DNA from: a bacterium
Lineage (GTDB): Bacteria > BMS3Abin14
Direction: 5' to 3'
Assembly (NCBI GenBank): GCA_020350725.1
Contig: CP070719.1
Coordinates: 2,673,304 to 2,688,648, forward strand
DNA length: 15,345 nucleotides
The notes under the pieces were generated by a model. It was not told the DNA's origin. It did not search any database and saw only the letters and a program-made list of their open reading frames with translations. Below, one piece after another: positions 1 through 7,409 of the stretch. The translations under genes and the position numbers were made by a program. Every line of letters begins with the position of its first letter. Within the stretch, counting starts at the first letter, position 1.

Positions 1-645
1 AAGAAAATGGGCATATTCGGCGGGACGTTCGACCCCGTGCACATGGGCCATCTGAGGGCCGCCGAGGAGTTCGCCGAAACGATGGAGCTCGACAGGGTCC
101 TCATCCTCCCATCCGCCGTCCCCCCGCACCGGGAAGATCCTCCGGCCGCTTCCGCCGGGGATCGCCTGGAGATGCTCCGCCTCGCCGTAAAGAGCAATAA
201 GCGGCTTGAGGTCTCCGATTTGGAACTGAGACGACCGGGTCCTTCCTACACCCTCGACACCGTCGAACAGATCCGGACGCGGCAGGGCCCTGTGGAGATC
301 TTCCTCGCCCTCGGAGCCGACGCGTACGCTGAGATTGCCACGTGGCACAGGCCGGATGAAATCCTCTCCCTGGTCCATGTCGTGGTTCTGACGAGGCCCG
401 GCTTTACAGTCGATCTTCCGGGGCCCCTTCCGGAGGATGTCCGTGTCAAATATGAGAAGAGGGGCGATATCCTTGTCTCGGCGGTCCGAACCACCATCCG
501 CCCCCTTGCGGTAACGGACATGGACATCTCGGCAAGCCGGATCCGTCGCCTGGTAGGGTCCGGTCGAAGCATTCGCTATCTGGTGCCGGAAGGAGTCTCA
601 CGCTATATCAGGGAGAAGGGGCTGTATGCCGGCTCTGTGAGGTGA
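1..645 (+). CDS. nadD: Nicotinate-nucleotide adenylyltransferase NadD (5' end probably outside window)
   Basis: NadD transfers AMP from ATP to nicotinate mononucleotide, giving nicotinate adenine dinucleotide in NAD synthesis. The nucleotidyltransferase signature GIFGGTFDPVHMGHL lies at the very N-terminus, with the HxGH nucleotide-binding motif. The C-terminal ISASRIR matches the family's SxTxIR-type ATP-binding motif, followed by the usual YLVPEGVSRYI ending. From the ATG at 7 the protein would be 212 residues, near the family length of about 200-215. However, the two codons before it are in frame and encode Lys-Lys, and many family members begin M-K-K-I-G-I-F-G-G. The true start is therefore likely one codon before base 1, with Met at 7 in the place of the usual Ile. 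The gene leads a + strand run with rsfS and rlmH, a common arrangement. Identity is firm; only the start is uncertain. Confidence 0.95.
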   Translation, partial: KKMGIFGGTFDPVHMGHLRAAEEFAETMELDRVLILPSAVPPHREDPPAASAGDRLEMLRLAVKSNKRLEVSDLELRRPGPSYTLDTVEQIRTRQGPVEIFLALGADAYAEIATWHRPDEILSLVHVVVLTRPGFTVDLPGPLPEDVRVKYEKRGDILVSAVRTTIRPLAVTDMDISASRIRRLVGSGRSIRYLVPEGVSRYIREKGLYAGSVR

Positions 646-841
646 AGGGGTTCCAGCTGCTCCATAGGGAAAAGAGAGGCCGGAGGCCTTGGGCCGGTCC
701 TATGAAGAGGACAAGTCGTTCGGAGGTTAAAGGGGAAAGGGGAAAGGATAAGGGCTAGGGTGTTTTGCTGGGAACGGGGGACCGGGTACCGTTCTTTGAC
801 GACTTGGTATCCGGAGCCGGTTCCGGAAAGGAACTTGTCAT
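646..841. other. nadD-rsfS intergenic spacer
   Basis: This 196-base spacer holds no convincing gene. It contains a purine-rich run with three near-copies of AAAGGGG at about 730-748. A weak inverted repeat joins CATAGG near 664 to CCTATG near 699, but with no T-run it is not a standard intrinsic terminator. A TTGACG hexamer at 796-801 resembles a -35 box, yet I find no matching -10 box at normal spacing. The rsfS ribosome binding site lies at its right end. Confidence 0.4.
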
Positions 842-1204
842 TTGAATAACAGTGATTATGCTCGTCTGGCCGTTGGGGCGGGGATGGACAGAAAGGCGCT
901 TGATCCGGTCGTCCTCGATCTGAGGGGGCTTTCTTCGGTGGCTGAATATTTCGTCATCCTTACCGGCACCTCAGACAGGCACGTTCAGGCGGTGGCGGAA
1001 AACATCATGGACGCTTTCAAGGCCGTTGGAAACCGCCTCCTTGGGGAAGAGGGTCTCCGCCACGGCAAATGGGTTCTTCTCGATTACGGTGAGGTCGTCA
1101 TCCACGTCTTTCTGGAAGCGGTTCGCGAATATTACGATATTGAAAAGCTGTGGGTCGATGCGCCCCGTCTCGAAATCGAGACGTCGGAGGACAGGACGGT
1201 TTGA
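842..1204 (+). CDS. rsfS: Ribosome silencing factor RsfS (Iojap/YbeB family)
   Basis: RsfS binds protein L14 on the 50S subunit and blocks joining to 30S, damping translation when nutrients are scarce. The 120-residue product has the full family core: LDLRGLSSVAEYFVILTG, then SDRHVQAVAENI, then HGKWVLLDYGEVVIHVF and the REYYDIEKLW ending. E. coli RsfS is 105 residues, so the length is normal with a slightly longer acidic tail. The start is a TTG at 842, preceded by a purine-rich GGAAAGGAA Shine-Dalgarno region at about 826-834. An alternative ATG in this frame (GMDRKAL) would cut into the conserved N-terminal helix. Its stop codon TGA (1202-1204) overlaps the TTG start of rlmH, so translation of the two is probably coupled. 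Both products act on the large ribosomal subunit. Confidence 0.95.
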   Translation: MNNSDYARLAVGAGMDRKALDPVVLDLRGLSSVAEYFVILTGTSDRHVQAVAENIMDAFKAVGNRLLGEEGLRHGKWVLLDYGEVVIHVFLEAVREYYDIEKLWVDAPRLEIETSEDRTV

Positions 1205-1659
1205 AGATACAGGTCCTGAGCATCGGTAAGGTCAGGGAACCCTTCTACCGGGATGGGATCGCCGAATACAGCAAGCGTGTCGAGGCCTACTGTTCGTTTG
1301 ATTTGAGGGAATCGGCCAAGGAGAGGTCAGATGCCGAATCGGATCTCGAGGCGGCTTACGAGCCCCTCAGAAAGGACTTCCTGCGTGCCGGCAACAGGGT
1401 GGCCCTGGACCTGACCGGCCGGACCATCACCTCCGAGGGCCTCGCCCAATGGCTCGATGATGTCATGCGGAGCGGTGACCGGAGGATCAGTTTCCTGATC
1501 GGCGGCCCCAATGGATTGCCGGCCAACGCGATAAAGGATTCCACGATGGTCCTGTCCCTGTCGGCCATGACCCTTCCCCACCAGATGGCGAGGCTCCTTC
1601 TTCTGGAACAGTTGTACAGGGGCTTTTCCATTCTGAGGGGCGATCCCTACCACAGGTGA
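1201..1659 (+). CDS. rlmH: 23S rRNA (pseudouridine1915-N3)-methyltransferase RlmH
   Basis: RlmH is a SPOUT-class enzyme that methylates N3 of pseudouridine 1915 in helix 69 of 23S rRNA, using S-adenosylmethionine. The N-terminal KIQVLSIGKVREPFYRDGI, the middle VALDLTGRTITSEGLAQWL, the SAM-site SFLIGGPNGLP and the C-terminal YRGFSILRGDPYHR all match the family, including the conserved HR ending. I start it at TTG 1201, which gives 152 residues (E. coli has 155) and places LKIQ where the family has MKIQ. A start at 1150 in the same frame would add 17 unconserved residues inside rsfS. The TTGA overlap with the rsfS stop explains the rare start codon as coupling. Followed by a stretch of degenerate repeats. 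Confidence 0.95.
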   Translation: MKIQVLSIGKVREPFYRDGIAEYSKRVEAYCSFDLRESAKERSDAESDLEAAYEPLRKDFLRAGNRVALDLTGRTITSEGLAQWLDDVMRSGDRRISFLIGGPNGLPANAIKDSTMVLSLSAMTLPHQMARLLLLEQLYRGFSILRGDPYHR

Positions 1660-1662
1660 TAG

Positions 1663-1745
1663 ACATTAGACATTAGAGATTAGACATTAGACGTTGGACA
1701 TTAGAGATTAGAGGTCAGGCATTGGAGACTGGAGGTTGAACATCG
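1663..1745. repeat. Degenerate tandem repeat of ATTAGAC-like words
   Basis: Directly after rlmH lies a run of near-copies of a 7-8 base word: CATTAGA, GATTAGA, CATTAGA, CGTTGGA, CATTAGA, GATTAGA, then more diverged CATTGGA, GACTGGA, GGTTGAA and CATCGGA. The copies decay from left to right. It has no coding potential and lies in an intergenic region. Closely similar words recur at 7106-7138. This looks like replication-slippage sequence rather than CRISPR, because there are no spacers. Confidence 0.75.
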
Positions 1746-1757
1746 GAGGCGAAAGGA

Positions 1758-1790
1758 GGAGGCATTTCACAGCCTCCATCATGAAATGAT
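1758..1790 (+). terminator. Possible transcription end after rlmH (two adjacent hairpins)
   Basis: GGAGGC (1758-1763) pairs with GCCTCC (1772-1777) across an 8-base loop. It is followed at once by ATCAT-GAA-ATGAT (1778-1790) and CTTATTT. The T-run is poor, so this is a weak candidate for an intrinsic terminator separating rlmH from the dksA-like gene. Confidence 0.3.
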
Positions 1791-1869
1791 CTTATTTCCG
1801 CTGGAAAGTGTAAACAGTAAGCTGTAAACTCTCATCTGATCACCGGCCGGGATGCTGCAATGCCTGGAC

Positions 1870-1898
1870 TGTCGTTTATCTTTCAGCCGTGATATATG
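1870..1898 (+). promoter_or_regulatory. Weak candidate promoter for the dksA-like/lapAB pair
   Basis: An extended -10-like TGATATATG occurs at 1890-1898 in the 324-base gap before the dksA-like gene. The hexamer 17 bases upstream (TGTCGT, 1870-1875) is a poor -35 box. The length of the gap and the possible terminator before it suggest a promoter is needed here, but the match itself is weak. The rest of the gap (1791-1983) contains a direct GTAAAC repeat near 1811-1828 and nothing else I recognise. Confidence 0.25.
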
Positions 1899-1983
1899 AA
1901 CAGCAGGGTCAATACGGGCCGCAATGTCTGGAAAATTCGTTGGGGACAAACACCTGCTTTTTTCCCTGGAGGGAGAAGACCTG

Positions 1984-2343
1984 ATGGACACAAAAAGCCT
2001 CGAGAATTTCCGAAAGATCCTCCTCGAGAGACGAATGGAGCTCCAGACCGATCTTCAGAGAAAATCCAATGAAGAAGCGGGACAGGACAGGCTGGAAACC
2101 ATGGATACGGCGGATCAGGCGGACTCAAACTACACGGCGGATTACAATATCAAGATCAAGGAGATCCTTGTCCGGGAGGTAAGGGAGATCGACGAGGCCC
2201 TGGAAAAGATGCGGAATGGTGATTACGGGATCTGCGAGTCCTGTGATGAGGAGATCCCGGAAGGTAGACTCAAGGCCCGTCCCAACGCCCGATTCTGTAT
2301 CCGCTGCAAGGATGAAATGGAGAAGAGGGGAAGTGTAAAGTGA
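1984..2343 (+). CDS. dksA: DksA/TraR-family C4 zinc-finger transcription regulator
   Basis: DksA-type proteins enter the RNA polymerase secondary channel and, usually with ppGpp, shift transcription during starvation, notably at rRNA promoters. The 119-residue product has an N-terminal coiled coil (about residues 5-75) whose tip carries the DxxDxA motif (D41, D44, A46 in MDTADQAD), the acidic residues known to be needed for DksA action. A four-cysteine zinc finger follows (C84, C87, C105, C108). I chose ATG 1984 because a strong GGAGGGAGA Shine-Dalgarno lies at 1968-1976; an ATG at 1924 in frame would add 20 unconserved residues. It is shorter than E. coli DksA (151 residues) but typical of the shorter family members. 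The stop overlaps the GTG start of the next gene (GTGA, 2340-2343), implying coupled translation. Confidence 0.9.
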   Translation: MDTKSLENFRKILLERRMELQTDLQRKSNEEAGQDRLETMDTADQADSNYTADYNIKIKEILVREVREIDEALEKMRNGDYGICESCDEEIPEGRLKARPNARFCIRCKDEMEKRGSVK

Positions 2344-3680
2344 GCCGAACCGTTACATTGATCCTGCTCGTCGTAGTTGTCGCATTTTCCTATTTTGCCT
2401 TCTACAACCAGGCTTACGTCAGCGTCAACCTCTGGAAAGGGAAGAGCGTTGAGCTTCCCCTCATCGGAGTCGCTCTCGTATCCATGGCCGCCGGCGCCCT
2501 GATGGTCCTCGTCTTCTTCGCCGTCAGGGGAGTCAGGAGGACCTACGGCCAGGTTCAGGAAGGCTTCAAGAGGCGGAGAAGAACCAAGGCGGAGGAGCTC
2601 TATAATCGTGGTGTGGATGCCCACCTGTCCGGCAAGGAAGAACAGGCGGTCAAGCTCCTGGAAGATGCCGTTGAGAAGGATCCCGACTTTCTCCTTCCTT
2701 TCTTTCGCCTCGGCAATGTCTATCTCAAGCAGGGGAAGTACGATCAGGCCATCGCCCTCCATCAGAAGGCCAGGACAGCGCATCCCAGGAATCTGAGGGT
2801 GCTCCTCGGTCTTGTCGACGACTACCTGGGAGCGGGCAAGCCTGAAGAAGCGGCCGCTATCCTGAGGGAGGTCATCGGCCGCGATGACGGCAACAGGACC
2901 GCTTTGGCCATGCTCCGTAACATCCAGGAAGACCTCAAGGATTGGGAGGGTGCCGTGGAAACCCAGAGGAAGCTCCTTAAGGTTTCGGGCAAGCCGGCCG
3001 ACGGTCAGGATTATCTGAGGGGACTGAAATACGAGCATGCCTCCAGCCTGCTGGACAGGGGCGAGACGGAAAGGGCCATCAAGCTTCTGAAGGAGATCCT
3101 GAAGGAAGATCCGGGTGATATCGCCGCCATCGTGCGCCAGGGCGAGGCATACATCGCCGTCGGGAAGCTGGATGAGGGGTTGGCCATCCTCGAGGCCGGT
3201 TACAGGGATCACAAGAACCCGGTTTTCCTCCAGGTCATGGAGGACAAGTTGCTGGAGAAGGAGAACCCGAAGAAGCTCATCGAAGCCTACAGGGTGCTTC
3301 TGGACTCGATGCCGCAGGACATTTTTCTCAACCTGTTTTACGGAAAAACGTGCCTCAGACTGGAGATGATCGACGAGGGTTTCATGGCCCTGAAGAAGGT
3401 TGAATCCCTCGGCTACGATTCTCCTTTGCTTCACGCCCTTCTCGGGGAATTCAACGCCAGGAGGGAGCGTCTTGAAGAGGCTTTGGATGAGTACAGAAAA
3501 TACATGGAATTTTCCCTCGGCATGAATCCCCAGTACCAGTGCGGCAACTGCGGTGAAAAGTCCAAACAATGGTCTGCCCGGTGTCAGAATTGCGGCAAGT
3601 GGAGCACATCCACCCTCCCCGCCATCATCGAGTCACCACCACAGATCGCTTCCGCCCCCCAGTATGATACCGAGGAGTGA
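2340..3680 (+). CDS. lapB: LapA-LapB fusion: membrane-anchored TPR protein with zinc ribbon
   Basis: LapB (YciM) is an inner-membrane TPR protein that, with LapA and YejM, sets LPS synthesis by steering FtsH to degrade LpxC. The 446-residue protein has two N-terminal membrane segments (about residues 4-22 and 40-64) joined by a loop containing YVSVNLWKGKSVELPL. This is the DUF1049/LapA arrangement; E. coli LapB alone has one membrane segment. A basic stretch (KRRRR, about 79-83) leads to TPR repeats, for example RLGNVYLKQGKYDQAIALHQ at about 122-141, which closely resembles LapB. A C-terminal rubredoxin-like zinc ribbon (C401, C404, C415, C418, then KWST) matches the LapB ending. An unusual Pro/Ser-rich tail of about 23 residues follows. 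The start is GTG 2340, inside the preceding stop codon, with an AGAGGGGAAG Shine-Dalgarno upstream. LapB identity is strong; the LapA part is called from topology and motif. Confidence 0.87.
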   Translation: MSRTVTLILLVVVVAFSYFAFYNQAYVSVNLWKGKSVELPLIGVALVSMAAGALMVLVFFAVRGVRRTYGQVQEGFKRRRRTKAEELYNRGVDAHLSGKEEQAVKLLEDAVEKDPDFLLPFFRLGNVYLKQGKYDQAIALHQKARTAHPRNLRVLLGLVDDYLGAGKPEEAAAILREVIGRDDGNRTALAMLRNIQEDLKDWEGAVETQRKLLKVSGKPADGQDYLRGLKYEHASSLLDRGETERAIKLLKEILKEDPGDIAAIVRQGEAYIAVGKLDEGLAILEAGYRDHKNPVFLQVMEDKLLEKENPKKLIEAYRVLLDSMPQDIFLNLFYGKTCLRLEMIDEGFMALKKVESLGYDSPLLHALLGEFNARRERLEEALDEYRKYMEFSLGMNPQYQCGNCGEKSKQWSARCQNCGKWSTSTLPAIIESPPQIASAPQYDTEE

Positions 3681-3828
3681 ACCGGTCGTCCGTCACTGCC
3701 AACAGGACGGCGAGGGGGTGAGGGGGCGAATTGGAGACAAGTGCCGCATTAAAGAAGAGCCGTTCGTTTCCCCTGTTCCCGTTTATACCCTCACCGCTGT
3801 GATCCGATACCGGTATTCTTGGTAAAAT
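3681..3828. other. lapAB-gpmI spacer
   Basis: This 148-base gap contains no gene I can support. It has a G-rich run (GAGGGGGTGAGGGGGCG, about 3712-3728). The gpmI start has no clear Shine-Dalgarno; GGTAAAAT directly before it is weak. No confident promoter or terminator was found. Confidence 0.4.
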
Positions 3829-5385
3829 ATGTCCAGTAAGAGAAACGGGAACAAAATCCCACTGGTTCTCATGGTCCTCGACGGCTGGGGCGAATCCTCA
3901 GGAGAGGGAAGGGACGCCATCGCCGCGGCCAGGACCCCAAACATGGATGCCCTCAGAAAGCGCTATCCCTTCACCACCCTCCTCGCCTCGGGCGAGGATG
4001 TAGGACTTCCGGACGGGCAGATCGGAAACTCCGAGGTGGGACACCTGAACCTTGGCGCCGGCCGCATCGTCTATCAGGACTTCACGCGGATCAACATGGC
4101 CATCCGGTCCGGCGAGTTTGGCAGCAACGCCGTCTTCTTGGATGCCTTCCGAGAGGTTCTGGCTGCGTCGGGCAGGCTTCATGTCATGGGGCTCATGTCC
4201 GACGGAGGTGTGCACAGCCACATCGAACAGATCAAGCCCCTGGTCTCCATGGCCTCCGAGAGCGGTGTGGAGAAGATCTTCGTCCACGCCTTCATGGACG
4301 GCCGGGATACCCCTCCGAACAGCGGGATCCGTTTCATCAGGGACATGGAGGACCACTGCTCCGCTCTTGCCGGTGCGGCCATCGCCACCGTGACAGGGAG
4401 GTTCTACGCCATGGACCGGGACAGTCGCTGGGACAGGGTGGAGATGGCCTACCGCGCTATGGTGGAAGGAGAGGGTATGAGAGCGGCCGACGGCGTGGGG
4501 GCGGTCCGGGCGGCCTACGAACGCGGTGAGACGGACGAGTTCATACTGCCGACGGTCATCGATGCCGGCAGCGGCCCGACCGGGCGGATCTCGGACGGGG
4601 ACGGTGTCGTGTTCATGAACTTCCGGGCGGACCGGGCAAGGGAGATCACTCGGGCCCTGAACGACGACGATTTCAAGGGTTTCCAGAGGGGGTCCTTTGC
4701 AAGGTTGTCTTCATATGTCTGTCTGACGGAGTACGACGAGACTTTCCGGCATCCCGTTGCCTTCGGCCCGGTCCAGCTTAAGGGCCTGCTGGGCGAGGTG
4801 CTCAGCGAGAAGGGCCTGACCCAGCTCAGGATCGCTGAGACCGAGAAGTACGCTCACGTGACCTTCTTTTTCAACGGCGGGGAGGAGCGCTCCTTTCCGG
4901 GGGAGGACAGATGCCTTATCCCGTCACCCACAGAGGTCGCCACCTACGACCTCAAGCCCGAGATGAGCGCGGAGGGGGTAACCCAGGAGCTCCTCGCCAG
5001 GCTGGATGCGGATAGATATGACTTCATCCTCGCGAATTACGCCAACCCGGATATGGTGGGCCACACCGGCGTCTTTGATGCGGCCGTTGCTGCCATCGAA
5101 AAAGTGGACCAGTGCCTGGGCCGCGTGTCACAGAGCGTTCTCCGGAAGAGGGGCGTGCTCCTGATCACCTCGGATCACGGAAACGCCGAATCGATGCTGG
5201 ACCAGGACGGGACGCCTCATACGGCCCATACCATTCTTCCCGTCCCCTTGGTCCTGGTTGGACCGGACTACCATTCGGGAGCTCCTGATCTCAGGCCGGG
5301 CCGCCTTGCCGACATCGCGCCTACGATCCTGAAGATCCTGGGGATCCAGCAACCACCGGAAATGACCGGAAGGCCATTGTTCTGA
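3829..5385 (+). CDS. gpmI: 2,3-bisphosphoglycerate-independent phosphoglycerate mutase
   Basis: GpmI interconverts 3- and 2-phosphoglycerate in glycolysis and gluconeogenesis through a phosphoserine intermediate, using two metal ions (usually Mn2+). The 518-residue product (E. coli 514) is of alkaline-phosphatase-superfamily type. LVLMVLDGWG (metal Asp at 18) is at the N-terminus, the catalytic serine is in QIGNSEVGHLNLG (S68), and HAFMDGRDTPPNSG and GRFYAMDRD form the substrate pocket. The second metal-binding half shows NYANPDMVGHTG, ITSDHGNAE and TPHTAHT. All active-site motifs are present, so it should be active. It follows the LapA-LapB gene by 148 bases and may be separately transcribed. 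Confidence 0.97.
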   Translation: MSSKRNGNKIPLVLMVLDGWGESSGEGRDAIAAARTPNMDALRKRYPFTTLLASGEDVGLPDGQIGNSEVGHLNLGAGRIVYQDFTRINMAIRSGEFGSNAVFLDAFREVLAASGRLHVMGLMSDGGVHSHIEQIKPLVSMASESGVEKIFVHAFMDGRDTPPNSGIRFIRDMEDHCSALAGAAIATVTGRFYAMDRDSRWDRVEMAYRAMVEGEGMRAADGVGAVRAAYERGETDEFILPTVIDAGSGPTGRISDGDGVVFMNFRADRAREITRALNDDDFKGFQRGSFARLSSYVCLTEYDETFRHPVAFGPVQLKGLLGEVLSEKGLTQLRIAETEKYAHVTFFFNGGEERSFPGEDRCLIPSPTEVATYDLKPEMSAEGVTQELLARLDADRYDFILANYANPDMVGHTGVFDAAVAAIEKVDQCLGRVSQSVLRKRGVLLITSDHGNAESMLDQDGTPHTAHTILPVPLVLVGPDYHSGAPDLRPGRLADIAPTILKILGIQQPPEMTGRPLF

Positions 5386-5554
5386 AATAGGAATTCCGGA
5401 TTTCCAGATCCAGATCCCAAAATGTGGGAACCGGTCCCGATGGGCCTCCATCCACCTTAGTCCGCCAGAGCGCACAGGGAATCAGCATCGGGAATTTGAC
5501 ATCGGGAACCCGGAATGAACCCTCCTTGGCCCTTGTCTTGCTGTCAGGATCGGC
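5386..5554. other. gpmI-comF spacer with small word repeats
   Basis: No gene is apparent in these 169 bases. CATCGGGAA occurs twice close together (about 5487-5509), and the left part contains overlapping GGATTTCCAGATCC-like words. A short inverted repeat, TCCCA/TGGGA at 5415-5429, lacks a T-run. An AGGA at 5546-5549 serves as a modest ribosome binding site for the next gene. Confidence 0.4.
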
Positions 5555-6301
5555 ATGAGGTTAAAGGGCTTTCTGGATGCTTTGTACCCCCCTTTCTGTC
5601 TCCTCTGCGGAAGGTTTTCCGACGGGGAATTCCCTCACTGTTGCCCGCCTTGTTATCTGACTTTTCGAACGTTATCAGGCGCCGTCTGTAACGTCTGCGG
5701 ATATCCCTTCCACCCCGACGACATACCCCATACCTGTCTGGCATGCATCCGCGGCAATCCCCCCTTCACCTGGTGCCGAGGCCTCTATCACTACGACGAC
5801 ATCATGGCCAGAACCGTGTCGCTTGTGAAGTACGGAAAGAGGATCACCATGCTCGGGGTGCTCGTCCGTCTCATGGAAGAGGCCCTTGACGGCCTGGCGC
5901 TTCCCGAGGTGGACGGGGTCGTTCCTGTTCCCCTGACCCCTCTCCGAATGGCCGCGCGGGGGTTTAACCAGGCCGGTGCTCTGGCCCTTCCCGTGGCCCG
6001 TCGTCTCGGCGTACCCTTGCTGAATAGGGCCATAGGGAGGGTGAGGGGAACACCTCAGGCGGGCCTGGCCGGCTCAATGCGTGAGAGGAATGCCAGGGCA
6101 TCCTATAGGAAGGGAAAGCGGATCGAGGAGGTGGCGGGCAGGAGGATCCTTCTCTTTGACGATGTCTACACCACGGGTGCGACGGTTCGGCGGTGCAGCA
6201 GGATCCTGAAGGATGCCGGAGGGTGGGTAGTGGTCCTAACCCTGGCCAGGGCGGTCGGCGGCAAGGACGGCGGTCATTTCGTTGTGAATGACCCCGTTTG
6301 A
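5555..6301 (+). CDS. ComF/GntX-family protein (double zinc finger plus phosphoribosyltransferase fold)
   Basis: Members of this family include ComFC, needed for DNA uptake by natural competence, and GntX. Their catalytic activity is largely unproven. The 248-residue protein begins with a cysteine-rich region: FCLLCG (C15, C18), then C29, C30 and C33, then CNVCG (C45, C48) and CLAC (C61, C64), consistent with zinc-binding modules. The rest is a type I phosphoribosyltransferase fold, including VVPVPLTPLRMAARGFNQA and the PRPP loop ILLFDDVYTTGAT (about residues 198-210). The start is ATG 5555 with AGGA five bases upstream. Its last 66 bases overlap the 3' end of the convergent phosphatase gene. 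No other competence genes are in the window, so a role in DNA uptake is only a family-based possibility. Confidence 0.9.
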   Translation: MRLKGFLDALYPPFCLLCGRFSDGEFPHCCPPCYLTFRTLSGAVCNVCGYPFHPDDIPHTCLACIRGNPPFTWCRGLYHYDDIMARTVSLVKYGKRITMLGVLVRLMEEALDGLALPEVDGVVPVPLTPLRMAARGFNQAGALALPVARRLGVPLLNRAIGRVRGTPQAGLAGSMRERNARASYRKGKRIEEVAGRRILLFDDVYTTGATVRRCSRILKDAGGWVVVLTLARAVGGKDGGHFVVNDPV

Positions 6302-7027
6302 GGCGAGGACCTCGGATCCGTCAAGGACGAGGGGTTTCCCGGAGAAGTCGGTAACCATCCCCCCTGCCTCACGCACGATCAGGGTCCCGGCTGCGATATC
6401 CCAGGGGTTGAGTCCCAGTTCCCAGAAACCGTCTACCCGGCCGCAGGCGACGTAGCAAAGATCGAGAGCAGCACTGCCGCACCGTCTGATCCCCTGGGCC
6501 TGAAGGACCATGTTGTTGAAATGATTGAGGTTGGTCTCTAGCGTCTCCCTGATATTGTAGGGGAAACCGGTGGCCAGAAGGCTCCTGTTCAGGGTGTCGA
6601 CTTTTGAGACGCCGATGGCATGTCCGTTGAGGGAGGCCCCGCCGCCTTTGACGGAGGTAAAGGTTTCCTCCGACATGGGGTTGTGAACCACCCCGCAGAG
6701 GACCTCCTCGCCGGCGGTCAACGCGATCGAGACGCTGAAGACAGGAAACCGGTGCGCGTAATTGGTCGTACCGTCAAGGGGATCGATGACCCACACATAC
6801 CCGTCGGTTCCGGGATCGTCCAGTTCTTCCTCAGCCAGAAGTCCGTGTGTGGGGTAAAGGGAGCGGATCTCCGATTCAATGATCGTCTGGGCCGTCCGAT
6901 CCATGTCGGTCACAAGGTCCACCTCCCCCTTGTACTCCACCCTGAAGTCGGATTCCAACTTCGTCCTCAGGACGGTTCCGGCCTTGCGGGCAACCCGGAT
7001 CGCGTCGTCGAGGAAGGTGTTTAGCAT
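6236..7027 (-). CDS. suhB: Inositol-1-monophosphatase family protein (SuhB-like)
   Basis: This is a Mg2+-dependent, Li+-sensitive sugar phosphatase family; substrates vary (inositol-1-phosphate, fructose-1,6-bisphosphate, others), and E. coli SuhB also takes part in rRNA antitermination. The metal-site motifs are complete: KGEVDLVTDMD, LLAEEE, WVIDPLDGTTNYAHRFPVFS and the C-terminal WDIAAGTLIVREAGG. I start it at the ATG read from 7027, giving 263 residues (E. coli SuhB 267) with MLNTFLDDAIRVARKAG aligned to the family N-terminus. A GTG read from 7057 would add ten residues and cannot be excluded. It converges on comF and shares 66 bases of 3' end with it. The sequence does not fix its true substrate. 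Confidence 0.92.
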   Translation of the reverse strand: MLNTFLDDAIRVARKAGTVLRTKLESDFRVEYKGEVDLVTDMDRTAQTIIESEIRSLYPTHGLLAEEELDDPGTDGYVWVIDPLDGTTNYAHRFPVFSVSIALTAGEEVLCGVVHNPMSEETFTSVKGGGASLNGHAIGVSKVDTLNRSLLATGFPYNIRETLETNLNHFNNMVLQAQGIRRCGSAALDLCYVACGRVDGFWELGLNPWDIAAGTLIVREAGGMVTDFSGKPLVLDGSEVLASNGVIHNEMTAVLAADRPGQG

Positions 7028-7105
7028 GGTCTTTTGATCGCCCTCAGAGAAGGTCACGGTTCACCGCCCGACGTTCTTAGTTCACCGTTCACAGTTTAAA
7101 ACCAG

Positions 7106-7138
7106 AGCATTGGAGCATTAGAAATTAGAGATTGGAGA
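7106..7138. repeat. Second degenerate ATTAGA/ATTGGA word run
   Basis: This run reads as successive near-copies of a 7-8 base word (GAGCATTGGA, GCATTAGA, AATTAGA, GATTGGA). It uses the same vocabulary as the repeat at 1663-1745, about 5.4 kb away, and again sits in an intergenic region. Confidence 0.6.
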
Positions 7139-7313
7139 TCATTCCAAGTATTAATTCCTTCCTCCTGGATTCCGGCTTCTGACTCCTGGCTCCTTTTCAA
7201 AGCCGCGTCCCCGCGTCCGCTTTTCACGGGATTGCTTCACCCGGGAATCGGTTCGCAATGACAACCGCTTTTTCCCCGCGTCTCCGCATCCGTTTCTCGC
7301 CTGCCCTGCCTGC

Positions 7314-7349
7314 CGTGAGCTTGTCGAACGGAGCCTGTCGAAGGGCCCC
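7314..7349. repeat. REP-like segment with GCTTGTCGAACGG
   Basis: The segment contains GTGAGCTTGTCGAACGG followed by GCCTGTCGAAGGGC, so TGTCGAA occurs twice 17 bases apart. It resembles the dispersed CCTGAGCTTGTCGAAGG-type intergenic repeats I recall from many GC-rich bacterial genomes. Related CCCTGAGCAAGT words occur at 15112-15123 and 15274-15285. The family assignment is from memory, not a search. Confidence 0.45.
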
Positions 7350-7409
7350 CTCGCCCTGCCGCCCCATCGTGTCCCCGCGTCAGAAGATCCAGGTACCAGG
7401 CTATCTGGC

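Noticed and set aside
1663-1745. Possible CRISPR array
   Set aside because: The repeats are 7-8 bases, contiguous and degenerate, with no unique spacers and no cas genes nearby.
2223-3569. Long open frame (448 codons) on the - strand
   Set aside because: It is antisense to the LapA-LapB gene, whose motifs are unmistakable. Its His/Leu/Gln-rich translation shows no family features and is typical of an antisense frame in GC-rich DNA.
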